This document shows, piece after piece, positions 35,140 to 48,839 of a stretch of 64,000 bases of DNA. The DNA lies in assembly GCF_029581395.1 (NCBI RefSeq), contig NZ_CP121113.1, forward strand, positions 3,220,001 through 3,284,000, read 5' to 3'. The translations under genes were made by a program, and so were the position numbers. The stretch is from Roseinatronobacter sp. S2 (GTDB lineage Bacteria; Pseudomonadota; Alphaproteobacteria; Rhodobacterales; Rhodobacteraceae). The notes below the pieces were generated by a model that worked only from the letters and a program-made list of their open reading frames with translations, had not been told where the DNA came from and did no database searches. Within the stretch, counting starts at the first letter, position 1. The number at the start of each line of letters is the position of its first letter.

Positions 35140-36501
35140 ATGTCCAGCACCCCCCTGACCGATGCCCTGTCGCCTGTGACACAGGCCCTTCTTGCCGCCG
35201 CGCGGGCGGCGGGCGCTGATGCCGCCGACGCCATCGCCATCGAGGGGCGCTCGGTGTCCATCGACGTGCGCAAGGGCGGGCTGGAACAGGCAGAACGCGC
35301 CGAAGGGCTGGATATCGGGTTGCGCGTGTTCATCGGTCAGCGTCAGGCGTGCATTTCATCGTCGGATACGCGGCCTGAGACCTTGCAGGCCATGGCCAGC
35401 CGCGCCGTTGCCATGGCGCGCGAAGCCCCCGAAGACCCCTATGCCGGACTGGCCGACCCTGACCAGCTGGCAGATTTGCGCAGCGCCGACGGGCTGGAGT
35501 TGTTCGATCCCAGCCCCGAGCCTGACCCCGCAGCGCTGGAAGAGGACGCGCGCCGCGCCGAAGCGGCGGCACTGGCCGTCAAGGGCGTGACACAGGTGCA
35601 ATCTGCATCCGCCGCGTATGGCCAGCAGGCCGTGTGGATGGCGGCCAGTAACGGGTTTGAAGGGGGCTATGCGCGCAGTTCGCGCCACATGTCCTGCGTG
35701 GCCATCAGCGGCGAAGGCACCGGCATGGAACGCGACTGGTGCGGCGAGGGGCGCATTTTTCAGGCGGACCTGCCCAGCGCCGAGTATGTCGGCAACCTTG
35801 CCGCAGAACGCACCATTGCGCGGGCAGGCGCGCGCAGGCCCAAAACCGGCACATATCCGGTGCTGTATGATGAACGCATCGCCTCCAGCCTGATCGGGCA
35901 TTTGCTGGGCGCAATCAATGGCAGCGCCATTTCACGCGGATCAAGCTGGTTGCGCGATGCGATGGGCACACCCGTTCTGCCCGATGGCATTTCCCTGCAT
36001 GAAGACCCGCTGCGCATTCGCCGGTCCGGCAGCCGCCCGTTCGACGCAGAAGGGCTGGCCAGCCGCAAAAAGGCACTTGTGCAAGATGGTGTCCTGCAAT
36101 CATGGGTTCTGGATCTGGCAAGCGCGCGCAAACTGGGGCTGGACAGCACGGCAAACGCAGTGCGCGGCACATCCGCGCCCCCCAGCCCGTCAACATCCAA
36201 TGTGATTTTGACGCAGGGCACCAAGACACATGCCGAATTGATCGCTGACATGGGAACAGGGCTTCTTGTCACATCGCTGATCGGGTCCACCATCAACCCC
36301 AACACGGGCGATTATTCGCGCGGGGCCAGCGGGTTCTGGGTAGAAAACGGCAAAATCGCCTATCCGGTGAATGAATGCACCATTGCGGGCAATCTACGCG
36401 ACATGCTGCGCCGGATCATTCCGGCCAATGACGCACAGGACCACCTGTCCAGCGTCGTGCCCTCGCTTCTGGTGGAAGGGATGATGCTTGCTGGCGAATG
36501 A
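35140..36501 (+). CDS. pmbA: TldE/PmbA metalloprotease subunit
   Basis: The 453-residue protein belongs to the TldD/PmbA family. Recognisable parts are SIDVRKGGLEQAERAEG near the start, the middle ARRPKTGTYPVLYDERIASS, and the late SLIGSTINPNTGDYSRGASG. PmbA is the non-metal partner of TldD in a heterodimeric protease that processes peptides such as modified bacteriocin precursors or antitoxins. No tldD is adjacent. ATG 35140 is chosen with AAAGG close upstream. The next gene starts inside its last codons. Confidence 0.92.
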   Translation: MSSTPLTDALSPVTQALLAAARAAGADAADAIAIEGRSVSIDVRKGGLEQAERAEGLDIGLRVFIGQRQACISSSDTRPETLQAMASRAVAMAREAPEDPYAGLADPDQLADLRSADGLELFDPSPEPDPAALEEDARRAEAAALAVKGVTQVQSASAAYGQQAVWMAASNGFEGGYARSSRHMSCVAISGEGTGMERDWCGEGRIFQADLPSAEYVGNLAAERTIARAGARRPKTGTYPVLYDERIASSLIGHLLGAINGSAISRGSSWLRDAMGTPVLPDGISLHEDPLRIRRSGSRPFDAEGLASRKKALVQDGVLQSWVLDLASARKLGLDSTANAVRGTSAPPSPSTSNVILTQGTKTHAELIADMGTGLLVTSLIGSTINPNTGDYSRGASGFWVENGKIAYPVNECTIAGNLRDMLRRIIPANDAQDHLSSVVPSLLVEGMMLAGE

Positions 36502-37279
36502 TGATCTGAACCTGCTGATACGCGCCGCGCAGGATGCCGGGCAGATCGCACTGCGCCACCTGAAGGCGGGACCAACAGTCTGGCAAAAGCCCGACGGGCA
36601 AGGGCCGGTGACAGATGCCGATCTTGAAATAGACCGGATGCTGCACAACGTCCTGCGGGCGGCGCGCCCCGATTACGGGTGGCTGTCCGAAGAAACCCGC
36701 GACACGCCCGACAGGCTGGCGCATGACCGTGTTTTCATCATCGACCCGATTGACGGCACCCGCGCCTTCGCACAGGGGCAGCAGGGTTTTGCACATGCCC
36801 TTGCCGTGGTCGAGCATGGCCTGCCCACCGCCGCAGTCGTGCATCTGCCGGTGCCGAATCTGACCTATTATGCCGCGCGCGGACAGGGGGCATTCCTGAA
36901 CGGGCGCGCCATCAGTGCCGCAGACCGGCGCGCGGTGACAGGCGCGCGCGTGCTGGCCCCCAAGTCACAATTCACGCCCGACCTGTGGCAAGGGGGCGTG
37001 CCCCTGATCGCACCGCATTTTCGTTCGTCACTGGCATGGCGCATGGCGCTGGTTGCCGAAGGGCAATTCGATGCAATGCTGTCCCTGCGCCCGACATGGC
37101 ATTGGGATATTGTCGCAGGCGCGTTGCTGATCGCAGAAGCTGGCGGCAAGGTCAGCGACGGGGCGGGACATAACCTGCTGTTCAACACCCGATCCCCGCG
37201 TTCGGACGGAATAATCGCAGCCGGCGCAGTCATGCACGACGCGTTGATCGATCTGCGCAAGCCCCAACGCGCAGGCTAA
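36488..37279 (+). CDS. Inositol-monophosphatase-family phosphatase
   Basis: The 263-residue protein has the lithium-sensitive phosphatase motifs: Glu68/Glu69 in WLSEETRD, DPIDGTRAF (86-94) with the metal-binding aspartates, and WHWDIVAG near the C-terminus. It may act as CysQ-like 3'-phosphoadenosine phosphatase or as an inositol/sugar phosphatase. The start appears to be TTG 36488, overlapping pmbA by 14 bases, since no ATG or GTG lies near. Both genes are probably co-translated, although no shared function is known. The 170-base gap after it shows no clear regulatory motif. Confidence 0.85.
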   Translation: MLANDDLNLLIRAAQDAGQIALRHLKAGPTVWQKPDGQGPVTDADLEIDRMLHNVLRAARPDYGWLSEETRDTPDRLAHDRVFIIDPIDGTRAFAQGQQGFAHALAVVEHGLPTAAVVHLPVPNLTYYAARGQGAFLNGRAISAADRRAVTGARVLAPKSQFTPDLWQGGVPLIAPHFRSSLAWRMALVAEGQFDAMLSLRPTWHWDIVAGALLIAEAGGKVSDGAGHNLLFNTRSPRSDGIIAAGAVMHDALIDLRKPQRAG

Positions 37280-37449
37280 TGGCGCGATTGCGCATATAAC
37301 CCATGCGCAAAACGCGTCCCACTTGCGCAAACAGCAAAAGGCGCGCACAAATTATTGCTTTTTTAAAGCCCGCATGGTGAAAAGCGCCTGTCCCTGTATG
37401 CGAAATCCACAAGAATGGTGGGCGACGTCCCACACTGAAAGGAAATGCC

Positions 37450-37695
37450 ATGAAAAAACGCCTGCATCTGGTTTTCGGCGGCGAATTGACAGACCCGCGC
37501 GGCACGGAATTCGTTGACACTGACGCAATTGATATTGTTGGCCTGTTTCCGGATTATGCCTCCGCACATGCTGCATGGAAGAACGCCGCCCAGCGCACCG
37601 TTGACAGCGCCGAAACACGCTATTTCATCGCCCATCTGCACCGCCTGATCGAAGAAAGCGACGAAACCAGCCCGACACGCACACTGGAAGGCTGA
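37450..37695 (+). CDS. DUF4170 family protein
   Basis: The 81-residue soluble protein begins MKKRLHLVFGGELTDPRG and contains WKNAAQRTVDSAETRYFIAH. This is the DUF4170 family, regularly placed before waaA and lpxK in alphaproteobacteria. ATG 37450 has AAAGGAAA before it. Function is unknown; a role linked to lipid A or Kdo addition is inferred from gene order only. It lies 14 bases from waaA. Confidence 0.85.
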   Translation: MKKRLHLVFGGELTDPRGTEFVDTDAIDIVGLFPDYASAHAAWKNAAQRTVDSAETRYFIAHLHRLIEESDETSPTRTLEG

Positions 37696-37709
37696 TAGAC
37701 GGCACACCC

Positions 37710-38930
37710 ATGCAGCATTCTGCGTCTGAACGGCTATATCTGCTGTGGCACCACCGCGCGGGCAAGTCCCCCGGCGCGGCACCCGTGCCACATCTGGACG
37801 GCCCTGTTATCTGGCTGCATGCTGACAACCAGCATGCGGTCGGACAACTTGATGCATTGTCAGAGGCCCTGATGCACCAGCAGGCGCAGCAGGGCAAGCA
37901 TGTGTCGGTGTTGCTAAGCTATGTCGCGGGGTTGCAGCCACCGGCGGAAATACCCGGCCGCGCGGCGCTGGCGATCGCGGCGGACCGCGTGGAGACTATC
38001 ACGGAAATCATGTCCCGACTGGCCCCAGTCACCGTTCTGGTCGCCGTGCAACGGCTGCCTGTCGCAATAATCAGCATTGCGGCGGCCGCCGGGGCGAAGA
38101 TCTTGATTGCCGATATGGACAGCCCCCGTTTTCCGGGATTCTGGGGGCATATTCCGGGCTTGTCCGCAAATCTGATGGGGCGTGTTCACCGTGTCTTTCT
38201 GTCCACGCCCGCACAACGCACGGGCTGGGCAAAAGCGGGCGTTGCCACTGACAGAATGCTTCTGTCCGGCCCGCTGAATGATGCGCCCATGGCCCTTGGG
38301 TGTAATGAGGCGGAACGCGATGCACTGGCCCAAAGCTTTCGTCAGCGAACTGTCTGGCTGGCCATCGGGGTGCCTGAAATCGAAGAAGCGACGATTGTTG
38401 CCGCCCATCGCGCGGCCCTGCGCGATTCCCACCGTGTTGCGCTGATCCTGCACCCGCTGGACCCGATGCGCGGCACAACGCTGAAGGCGGAACTTACCCC
38501 GAAATTCAACACGGCGCTGCGGTCGGTCGATGACCAGATCACACCCGACACCCAAGTTTATATTGTCGATACCGAAGGCGAACGCGGGCTTTGGTATCGG
38601 CTGGCTGTCGCTTGCTATATCGGCGGCAGCCTTGACAAGACCGGCGCAACGGTCACGCCCATGGAAGCGGCGGGTTTGGGTTGCGCTATCGTGCACGGGC
38701 GCGAAACCGGACAGTTTGGTGATGCGTTCCAGCGCCTGACCAGTGCCAGGGCCACAAGCCGCATTCAGCGCGCCGAGGCCCTGGGTCAGGCGATTTGTTC
38801 CGCCCTGCGCCCCGATCAGGCCGCACAAATGGCCCATCAGGGATGGCAGGTTGTGTCGGAAGGGGCAGAAACCGCCGATATGATCATCGCCACCCTTCTG
38901 GAAACACTCGACTCCGCAGGGGCGGCCTGA
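37710..38930 (+). CDS. waaA: Kdo-transferase-like glycosyltransferase (divergent WaaA)
   Basis: The 406-residue GT-B type protein shows [43 protein letters not shown], a late [13 protein letters not shown] and [18 protein letters not shown], all corresponding to WaaA/KdtA segments. WaaA transfers Kdo from CMP-Kdo to the lipid A precursor. The N-terminal [12 protein letters not shown] aligns with the family motif W-HAxSxGE, but the acidic residue usually considered catalytic is absent, and no N-terminal membrane anchor is obvious. It shares its last base with the lpxK start. It may therefore be a diverged or modified Kdo transferase. Confidence 0.75.
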   Translation: MQHSASERLYLLWHHRAGKSPGAAPVPHLDGPVIWLHADNQHAVGQLDALSEALMHQQAQQGKHVSVLLSYVAGLQPPAEIPGRAALAIAADRVETITEIMSRLAPVTVLVAVQRLPVAIISIAAAAGAKILIADMDSPRFPGFWGHIPGLSANLMGRVHRVFLSTPAQRTGWAKAGVATDRMLLSGPLNDAPMALGCNEAERDALAQSFRQRTVWLAIGVPEIEEATIVAAHRAALRDSHRVALILHPLDPMRGTTLKAELTPKFNTALRSVDDQITPDTQVYIVDTEGERGLWYRLAVACYIGGSLDKTGATVTPMEAAGLGCAIVHGRETGQFGDAFQRLTSARATSRIQRAEALGQAICSALRPDQAAQMAHQGWQVVSEGAETADMIIATLLETLDSAGAA

Positions 38931-39925
38931 TGCGCCCGCCCGCATTCTGGCATGCGCCCCCGGACAAGCCCGCCGCGCTTGCGCGCCTGCTGGCACCCCT
39001 TGGGGCGGTTTACGCGGCGGGGACGGCGCGCCGCGTGGCCCGCGCGCCGCAATGGCAAGCGCCGGTGCCAGTAATCTGTGTCGGCAATCTGAACATCGGC
39101 GGCACCGGCAAGACGCCGACGGTGATTGCCATTGTCCAGAAGCTGCAAGCGCTTGGGTGCACGCCGCATGTCATTTCGCGCGGCTACGGGGGGCGTCTGG
39201 AAGGGCCTGTTCAGGTCCGCGAAGGTCAGCACAGCGCCGCCCATGTGGGCGATGAACCGCTGCTGCTGGCGGCCTTTACCCCTGTCTGGGTTGCGCGCGA
39301 CCGTGCGGCAGGGGCGCGCGCCGCAGTGGATGCGGGCGCGCAGGTGCTGGTTATGGATGACGGGTTTCAAAACCCCTCCCTGTCCAAGGATATGGCGATT
39401 GTCGTGGTTGACGCGGCCACAGGTTTCGGCAACGGGCGCGTTATTCCGGCAGGCCCCTTGCGCGAACCCGTGGCGGCGGGGCTGGCGCGTGCAGATCTGG
39501 TCATGTCCATCGGGGGCAGCGCCGCGCAGCGCCAGTTCGCCACCCGTTGGGGCGCGCAGATAACATGCCCGCATATGACCGCGCGGCTGGACCCGCTGCA
39601 AATGGGCATGACATGGCAGGGACTGCGGGTTCTGGCCTTCGCAGGCATCGGGCATCCGGAAAAATTCTTTGTGACACTGCGTCACGAAGGCGCGGAAATC
39701 CTGCGCGCCGAAGCGCTGAGCGATCACCAACCCCTGTCCGAAGGGTTGATGAAACGGCTTGAGCTGGAAGCGACCGCCTTGGGGGCGCAACTGGTCACCA
39801 CCGAAAAAGATGCAGTGCGCCTGCCTCATAGCTTCCGGCGCAAGGTTCTGACCTTGCCGGTGCGGTTGCAGTTTGAGGATGCGGGCAGGTTGGATGCGGC
39901 GCTTCAGGCCCTGACGCACAGCTGA
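38930..39925 (+). CDS. lpxK: Tetraacyldisaccharide 4'-kinase
   Basis: The 331-residue kinase has an N-terminal membrane-associated helix, a P-loop-like GGTGKT (57-62) in [17 protein letters not shown], and [13 protein letters not shown], the catalytic Asp-rich motif of LpxK. It phosphorylates the lipid A disaccharide at the 4' position at the cytoplasmic face of the inner membrane. The start overlaps the waaA stop (TGATG). Together with waaA it completes late lipid A-Kdo assembly. Confidence 0.94.
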   Translation: MRPPAFWHAPPDKPAALARLLAPLGAVYAAGTARRVARAPQWQAPVPVICVGNLNIGGTGKTPTVIAIVQKLQALGCTPHVISRGYGGRLEGPVQVREGQHSAAHVGDEPLLLAAFTPVWVARDRAAGARAAVDAGAQVLVMDDGFQNPSLSKDMAIVVVDAATGFGNGRVIPAGPLREPVAAGLARADLVMSIGGSAAQRQFATRWGAQITCPHMTARLDPLQMGMTWQGLRVLAFAGIGHPEKFFVTLRHEGAEILRAEALSDHQPLSEGLMKRLELEATALGAQLVTTEKDAVRLPHSFRRKVLTLPVRLQFEDAGRLDAALQALTHS

Positions 39926-39962
39926 CGCCCCCCATTAATCCACCGGAACCCAACGGAATTTC

Positions 39963-39991
39963 TTGCGTTTGTTACATGGATTTCCTATGCG
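39963..39991 (+). promoter_or_regulatory. Candidate sigma70 promoter before speA
   Basis: TTGCGT and TATGCG are separated by 17 bases, 40 bases before the speA start, in the only gap (105 bases) ahead of the polyamine operon. The match to the consensus is partial. Confidence 0.35.
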
Positions 39992-40030
39992 GGCTGCTTA
40001 TGTCACTGCACAAGAAGGGTGGGACAATTC

Positions 40031-41927
40031 ATGCCGGATCAAGTGTTTCAGACCTACGGGATTCACCGTTGGGGGGCGGGGATGTTTGCCCCTCTGGAGA
40101 ATGGGGATCTGGGCATCGTCAACCCTGCACGTCCTGATGCGCCCGCGATCAGCCTGCGGGAACTGCTGAACAACCTTGATGCGCGCGGCGTGCAGACACC
40201 CGTTCTGGTGCGTGTGGGTGCCTTTTTGCGCAGGCAACTTGAATCCCTGAACGATGCATTCGCGCAGGCCATTGCCGCAAACGGGTATCAGGCCCCCTAT
40301 CGGGGCGTTTTTCCCATCAAGGTAAACCAACAGGCCGAAGTGATTGACCGTATCGTTGATTACGGGCGCCCTTATACATTCGGGCTGGAAGCGGGGTCCA
40401 AGCCCGAATTGATTCTGGCCCTGTCGCGGGATTTGCCGAAAGATGCGCTGCTGATCTGCAATGGCATCAAGGACGCCGAATTCATCCGCCTTGGCATTCT
40501 GGCGCGCAAGGCGGGCATCAACTGCGTTCTGGTCATCGAAAGCCCCGCCGAAGCGGACACTGTCATCGCAGAAGCCAAGCGTCTGGGCGAAAAGCCCGCA
40601 TTGGGCGTGCGCATCAAGCTGACACGCAGGGTCAGCGGTAACTGGGCCGACAGTTCCGGCGACCGGTCCACCTTCGGGCTGACCACCAAGGAAGTGGTGG
40701 ACCTGATCGACAAATTGCGCGGCGAAGACATGCTGGATTGTCTGGTGTTGCAACATTCGCATCTGGGGTCACAAGTGCCACAGATGCTGGATATTCGACA
40801 GGCCGTTGATGAAGCCTGCCGGTTCTATACAGAATTGCGCCGCCTTGGCGTGCCGCTGACCTATCTGGATCTGGGCGGCGGACTTGGCATCGACTACACC
40901 GGCGAGGCGCGCGCGTCTGACAATTCGGTCAATTACACATTGGAAGAATACTGCGCCAATATCGTTGAAACCGTCAAATACCAGATGGATGAAGCCGACG
41001 TGCCGCATCCCACGCTGGTCACCGAATCCGGCCGTGCGATTGTGGCCTATTCGTCAATGCTGCTGTCCGACATTCTGGAAGCCAGCTATTTCGACCGCTC
41101 TGCGCCGATCACACCGGAAGAAGACGATCATCACATGCTGTCGGATATGGCCGCGATTGTGGGCTATCTGTCACCGCGTCGCATGCAGGAATGCCTGAAC
41201 GATGCCGAATATTACCGCGAAGAATTGCGCGCCCTGTTCCGCCGCGGCGTCATCGGGATTGAAGAAGTCGCGCGCGCCGAACAGATTTTCCTGTATGTCG
41301 TGGGCCGCATCAAGGATCTGGTCGCGCAAACGCCCGATGTGCCGCAGGAAGTGCTTGAAGAACTGTCCGCGCATCGCGACATTTACCGTGCGAATTTCAG
41401 CCTGTTCCAGTCCTTGCCAGATGTCTGGGCGATTGACCAGTTGGTGCCCATTGCGCCCTTGCAGCGCCTGAACGAGGTGCCGACCCGCCGCGCCGTATTG
41501 TCAGACATCACCTGCGACAGTGACGGCAAGATTGACCAGTTTGTTCTGGGCGACGGCATTGGAAACGCGCTGCCCGTCCATGAACTGCGCCCCAATGAAC
41601 GCTATTTCATCGGCATTTTCCTTGTTGGCGCATATCAGGAAACGCTGGGCGATCTGCACAACCTGTTTGGCGATACCAATGTCGTGACAGTGGATTTCAA
41701 TGAAGATGGCGTGCTGGAATTGCAGCACGAAGTCGAAGGCGACACAGTGGCCGAAGTGATGGCCTATGTCGAATATGAACCCAAACAATGCCTTGATGCA
41801 TTCAAGCGCATCGTTGAACGGGGGGTGCGCAATGGCACGCTGAACCCGTCGCAGCGGCGCATGCTGATGGAAACCTATCGCCATGCCATCAACGGCTACA
41901 CCTATTACGAACATGAGGAGCATACCC

Positions 41928-41935
<8 letters not shown>
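40031..41935 (+). CDS. speA: Biosynthetic arginine decarboxylase
   Basis: The 634-residue PLP enzyme has Lys97 in FPIKVNQQ as the likely cofactor Schiff-base residue, plus LDLGGGLGIDYTG and TESGRAIVAYSS. It decarboxylates arginine to agmatine. It opens an operon whose other members convert agmatine onward to spermidine. ATG 40031 is preferred over GTG 40019 because GGGTGGGA lies at a good distance. The next gene starts inside the last codons of speA. Confidence 0.95.
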
Positions 41936-43150
<1,215 letters not shown>

Positions 43151-43151
<1 letters not shown>

Positions 43152-44317
43152 TGGCGATGCAGACCCATGCGGGCGATCCGGGCGCGTTTCGGGGGTTTGA
43201 CCTGACACGCGTTCCGTCCCCCTGTTTCGTGGTGGACGAGGCGCGGCTGGAGCAGAACCTTCAGGTTCTGGCCGATATTCAGGCGCGCTCCGGCGCGACG
43301 GTTTTATGCGCGTTAAAGGCGTTTTCGATGTGGTCGCTGGCCCCCTTAGTCAGCCGCTACCTGTCGGGCGTTTGCGCGTCCGGCCTGTGGGAAGCACGCC
43401 TTGGGCGCGAGCATTACGGCGGGATCGTGGAAACCTATTCAGCGGGCTACAAGCCCGATGAAATGGGTGAAATCATTGCGCTGTCGGACCATATCATCTT
43501 CAACACCCCTGCCGCGAAAGACCGCTTTTTGCCGATGATCAAGGGCGCAGGCAAAGATGTGCATGTCGGCCTGCGCTTCAACCCCGGCTTGCCGCTGGGC
43601 GACGACGCAAAGTATGACCCCGCAGCACCCGGATCACGCCTTGGCACGCCGCTGGACCAAATCGACGCAAGCGCGCTAGACGGCGTGGACGGGTTGCATA
43701 TGCACACCCTTTGCGAACAGGATCTGGACCCGCTGCTGGCCATCTGGGACCATATCGCACCGCGCATCCGCGCGCTTGCCCCGCATCTGAAATGGATCAA
43801 TTTCGGCGGCGGCCACCACATTACCCGCGCCGATTATGACCGCGAGGGGCTGATTGCATTCCTGCACCGCGTGAGGGATGAGACAGGCTTGCACTGCTAT
43901 CTTGAACCGGGCGAAGCGGTGGCGCTGGATTGCGGCATTCTGGTGGGCGAAGTGCTGGACATTGTCGAAAATGACGGCCCGAACGCCATTGTGGATATTT
44001 CCGCCACCTGCCACATGCCTGACGTGATCGAGGCCCCCTACCGACCCGCACTGCTGGGCGAAGGGGGCGACGTGCATGTGCGGCTTGGCGGGCCAAGCTG
44101 TCTGGCGGGTGATGTGATCGGGCGCTATGCGTTTGATAGAATGCCCGACATCGGCGCACGCATCGCATTTCTGGATCAGGCGCATTATTCGATGGTGAAA
44201 ACCACCACCTTCAACGGTGTGCGCCTGCCGTCCCTTGCCATCTGGAACAGCACAACTGACGCGCTGCGCATTGTGCGCCAGTTCGATTACACCGACTTCA
44301 AAGGCCGCCTGTCATGA
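43151..44317 (+). CDS. nspC: Carboxynorspermidine/carboxyspermidine decarboxylase
   Basis: The 388-residue alanine-racemase-fold PLP decarboxylase has cofactor Lys56 in CALKAFSMWS, HTLCEQDLDPLLAIW, INFGGGHHIT and LEPGEAVALDCGI. It removes CO2 from carboxyspermidine to give spermidine. Starts and stops overlap both neighbours (TGATG with CASDH; ATGA with the agmatinase gene). Norspermidine would be the product if diaminopropane were the substrate; the presence of speA/speB favours putrescine and spermidine. Confidence 0.93.
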
Positions 44318-45177
44318 TCTTCCTGAATTCCGAATTGTCCGTCACTGAACGCAGCCCCAATGCGCGCTTTCATGTCGTGCCAATGCCGCTGGAAAAAACC
44401 GTGTCCTACGGGTCTGGCACGGCTGATGGGCCTGCCGCGCTGATCACTGCATCGGACCAGTTGGAACGCCTGTGGCGCGGGGTTGAACCCTGCACGGCAG
44501 GAATTTGCACAACGCCGCCCATCGACTGCACCGGACCACTGGACACAGCACTGTCTGCCCTTGCCACCCGCACCGAGGGGATTGCACGCGCGGGGCAGGT
44601 TCCCGTTACGCTGGGGGGGGAACACAGCCTGACATGGGCCGCCGTCATGGGCGTAAAACGCGCGCTGGACCGCCCCATCGGCATTATCCAGATCGACGCA
44701 CATGCAGACCTGCGCCGCGCCTATCAGGGGTTTCGCCATTCCCATGCATCCGTGATGCAACTGCTGACCGAGGAAGAAGGCCTGCCACTTGCGCAATATG
44801 GCGTGCGCGCCCTGTGTGCCGAAGAAGTGGACTGCCGCGCGCGCAACAACGTTATTTTCATTGATGCGGAAGAACTGGTCACAGGCAATATTCACGATGT
44901 CACCCTGCCCGCTGATTTCCCCGAAGATGTCTATGTCACGTTCGATGTGGACGGACTGGATGCGGCCATCATGCCCGCCACCGGCACGCCCGTTCCCGGC
45001 GGTCTGGGGTATTATCAATCGCTTGCGCTGGTGCGCTCTGCCCTGAAGGGGCGGCGCTGCGTGGGCCTTGATGTGGTTGAACTGGCCCCCATTGATGGCG
45101 CGGATGTCTGGGACTTTACAGCGGCGCAACTGACTTATGCCCTGATCGGGATTGTGCTGCAAAACGAACAGGCCTGA
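44314..45177 (+). CDS. speB: Agmatinase (ureohydrolase family)
   Basis: The 287-residue ureohydrolase shows the Mn-binding motifs GGEHS (His104), D128AHAD132 and FDVDGLD (D211, D213). It hydrolyses agmatine to putrescine and urea, the link between SpeA and CASDH. Arginase is the main alternative because both share these motifs; the arginine decarboxylase gene in the same operon argues for agmatinase. It is the last gene of the operon, ahead of the gyrB promoter. Confidence 0.9.
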   Translation: MIFLNSELSVTERSPNARFHVVPMPLEKTVSYGSGTADGPAALITASDQLERLWRGVEPCTAGICTTPPIDCTGPLDTALSALATRTEGIARAGQVPVTLGGEHSLTWAAVMGVKRALDRPIGIIQIDAHADLRRAYQGFRHSHASVMQLLTEEEGLPLAQYGVRALCAEEVDCRARNNVIFIDAEELVTGNIHDVTLPADFPEDVYVTFDVDGLDAAIMPATGTPVPGGLGYYQSLALVRSALKGRRCVGLDVVELAPIDGADVWDFTAAQLTYALIGIVLQNEQA

Positions 45178-45249
45178 CGCCGCCCGCCCCCCCATTCCGG
45201 GGGCTGTAGGGTGATGAGCGTTACAAACGCTAAATATTGTGTCTTGGGC

Positions 45250-45278
45250 GTGACAATCCCGCCTGAACTGCCTATAAC
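45250..45278 (+). promoter_or_regulatory. Candidate sigma70 promoter of gyrB
   Basis: GTGACA and TATAAC are spaced by exactly 17 bases, 28 bases before the gyrB start and within the 129-base gap after speB. AAGGA precedes the gyrB ATG by 11 bases. A nearby imperfect palindrome AGCGTTACAAACGCT lies just upstream and could be an operator. Confidence 0.55.
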
Positions 45279-45291
45279 TGTGGCAGTCTAA

Positions 45292-47724
<2,433 letters not shown>

Positions 47725-47756
47725 GGCCTATGCCTGACTGAACTATGCAGCACAAA

Positions 47757-47788
47757 GAAAACAGGGGGCATTCTTGCCCCCTGTTTTC
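47757..47788. terminator. Bidirectional terminator between gyrB and proV
   Basis: GAAAACAGGGGGCA and TGCCCCCTGTTTTC form a perfect 14-base stem with a TTCT loop. The A/T flank gives a T-run in both directions, so it can end gyrB and the convergent proXWV transcript. Confidence 0.9.
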
Positions 47789-47810
47789 ATGTTCACAACA
47801 CATCCGGCCT

Positions 47811-48839
47811 TCAGGACCGCATCGCTTGCAGCGCATCTTTCAGGTTAACCGCCCCGATCACCTTGCCAGTCTTGTCCGATACCGCAAGCCGCTGGCCCGG
47901 CGCATCCACAAGCTGGGACAGCGCATCTTCCAGCAACGTGGTCCCTGACAGGACGGCCCCGCCTTCTGGCGCTTGTCCGGATGCCAGACTCCCCAGACGA
48001 ATGACCCGCCCGCGATTGATATCCTTGATGAAATCACGGATGTAGTCGTCGGCAGGTTGCAAAACGATCTCTTGCGCATCGCCTTGTTGCACCATCGCCC
48101 CGTCCCGCAATATGGCAATATTGTCGCCAAGGCGCAGGGCTTCATCAAGATCATGGGTGATAAAGATGATCGTCTTGTGCAGTTCGTTTTGCAATTCCAG
48201 CAAGATTGACTGCATGTCATAGCGGATCAAGGGATCAAGCGCAGAAAACGCTTCATCCATCAGCAGGATTTCCGCATCTGTGGCCAGCGCACGGGCCAGA
48301 CCCACACGTTGCTGCATGCCGCCTGACAGTTGCGCGGGGTAGTGGTCTTCATACCCGCTTAGACCCACACGGTCGATCCAGTGACGGGCACGTTTGCTGG
48401 AATCTGCATCGCTTTTACCCTGGACGACCAGACCATACGCCACATTCTCGATGATCCTGCGATGGGGCAGCAGCCCGAATTTCTGAAACACCATCGATGC
48501 CTTGAAGCGCCGCAAATCCTGCAACTGGCTGGCCGACATGGTCAGCACATCTTCACCGTCTATCAGAATTTCACCCGCTGTCGGTTCGATCAGGCGGTTG
48601 ATATGGCGTATCAATGTCGATTTGCCCGAACCCGACAGGCCCATAACCACCTGTATCTGCTTTTCCGGAATATCCAGCGACACATCCTGAATGCCCAGAA
48701 CATGGTTATGCTGATCCAGCAAATCGGTCTTGGACAAGCCAGCCTTGACCAGCGGCAGCACCTTTTGGGGTGCCCTGCCGAAGATTTTATACAGGTTGCG
48801 GATGCGAACCTTGGCATCAATCCCAGTGGCATCAGTCAT
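47811..48839 (-). CDS. proV: Glycine betaine/choline ABC transporter ATPase
   Basis: The 342-residue ABC protein has Walker A GLSGSGKST (67-75), LSGGMQQRVGLARAL, LLMDEAFSALDP and the THDLDEAL His loop. An N-terminal extension (KIFGRAPQKVLPLVKAGLSK) is typical of ProV/OpuAA. The C-terminal CBS region is short, only about one module. It powers osmoprotectant uptake through ProW. ATG 48839 overlaps proW by 8 bases with an AAGGGG site. The osmoprotectant may be glycine betaine, proline betaine or choline. Confidence 0.9.
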   Translation of the reverse strand: MTDATGIDAKVRIRNLYKIFGRAPQKVLPLVKAGLSKTDLLDQHNHVLGIQDVSLDIPEKQIQVVMGLSGSGKSTLIRHINRLIEPTAGEILIDGEDVLTMSASQLQDLRRFKASMVFQKFGLLPHRRIIENVAYGLVVQGKSDADSSKRARHWIDRVGLSGYEDHYPAQLSGGMQQRVGLARALATDAEILLMDEAFSALDPLIRYDMQSILLELQNELHKTIIFITHDLDEALRLGDNIAILRDGAMVQQGDAQEIVLQPADDYIRDFIKDINRGRVIRLGSLASGQAPEGGAVLSGTTLLEDALSQLVDAPGQRLAVSDKTGKVIGAVNLKDALQAMRS

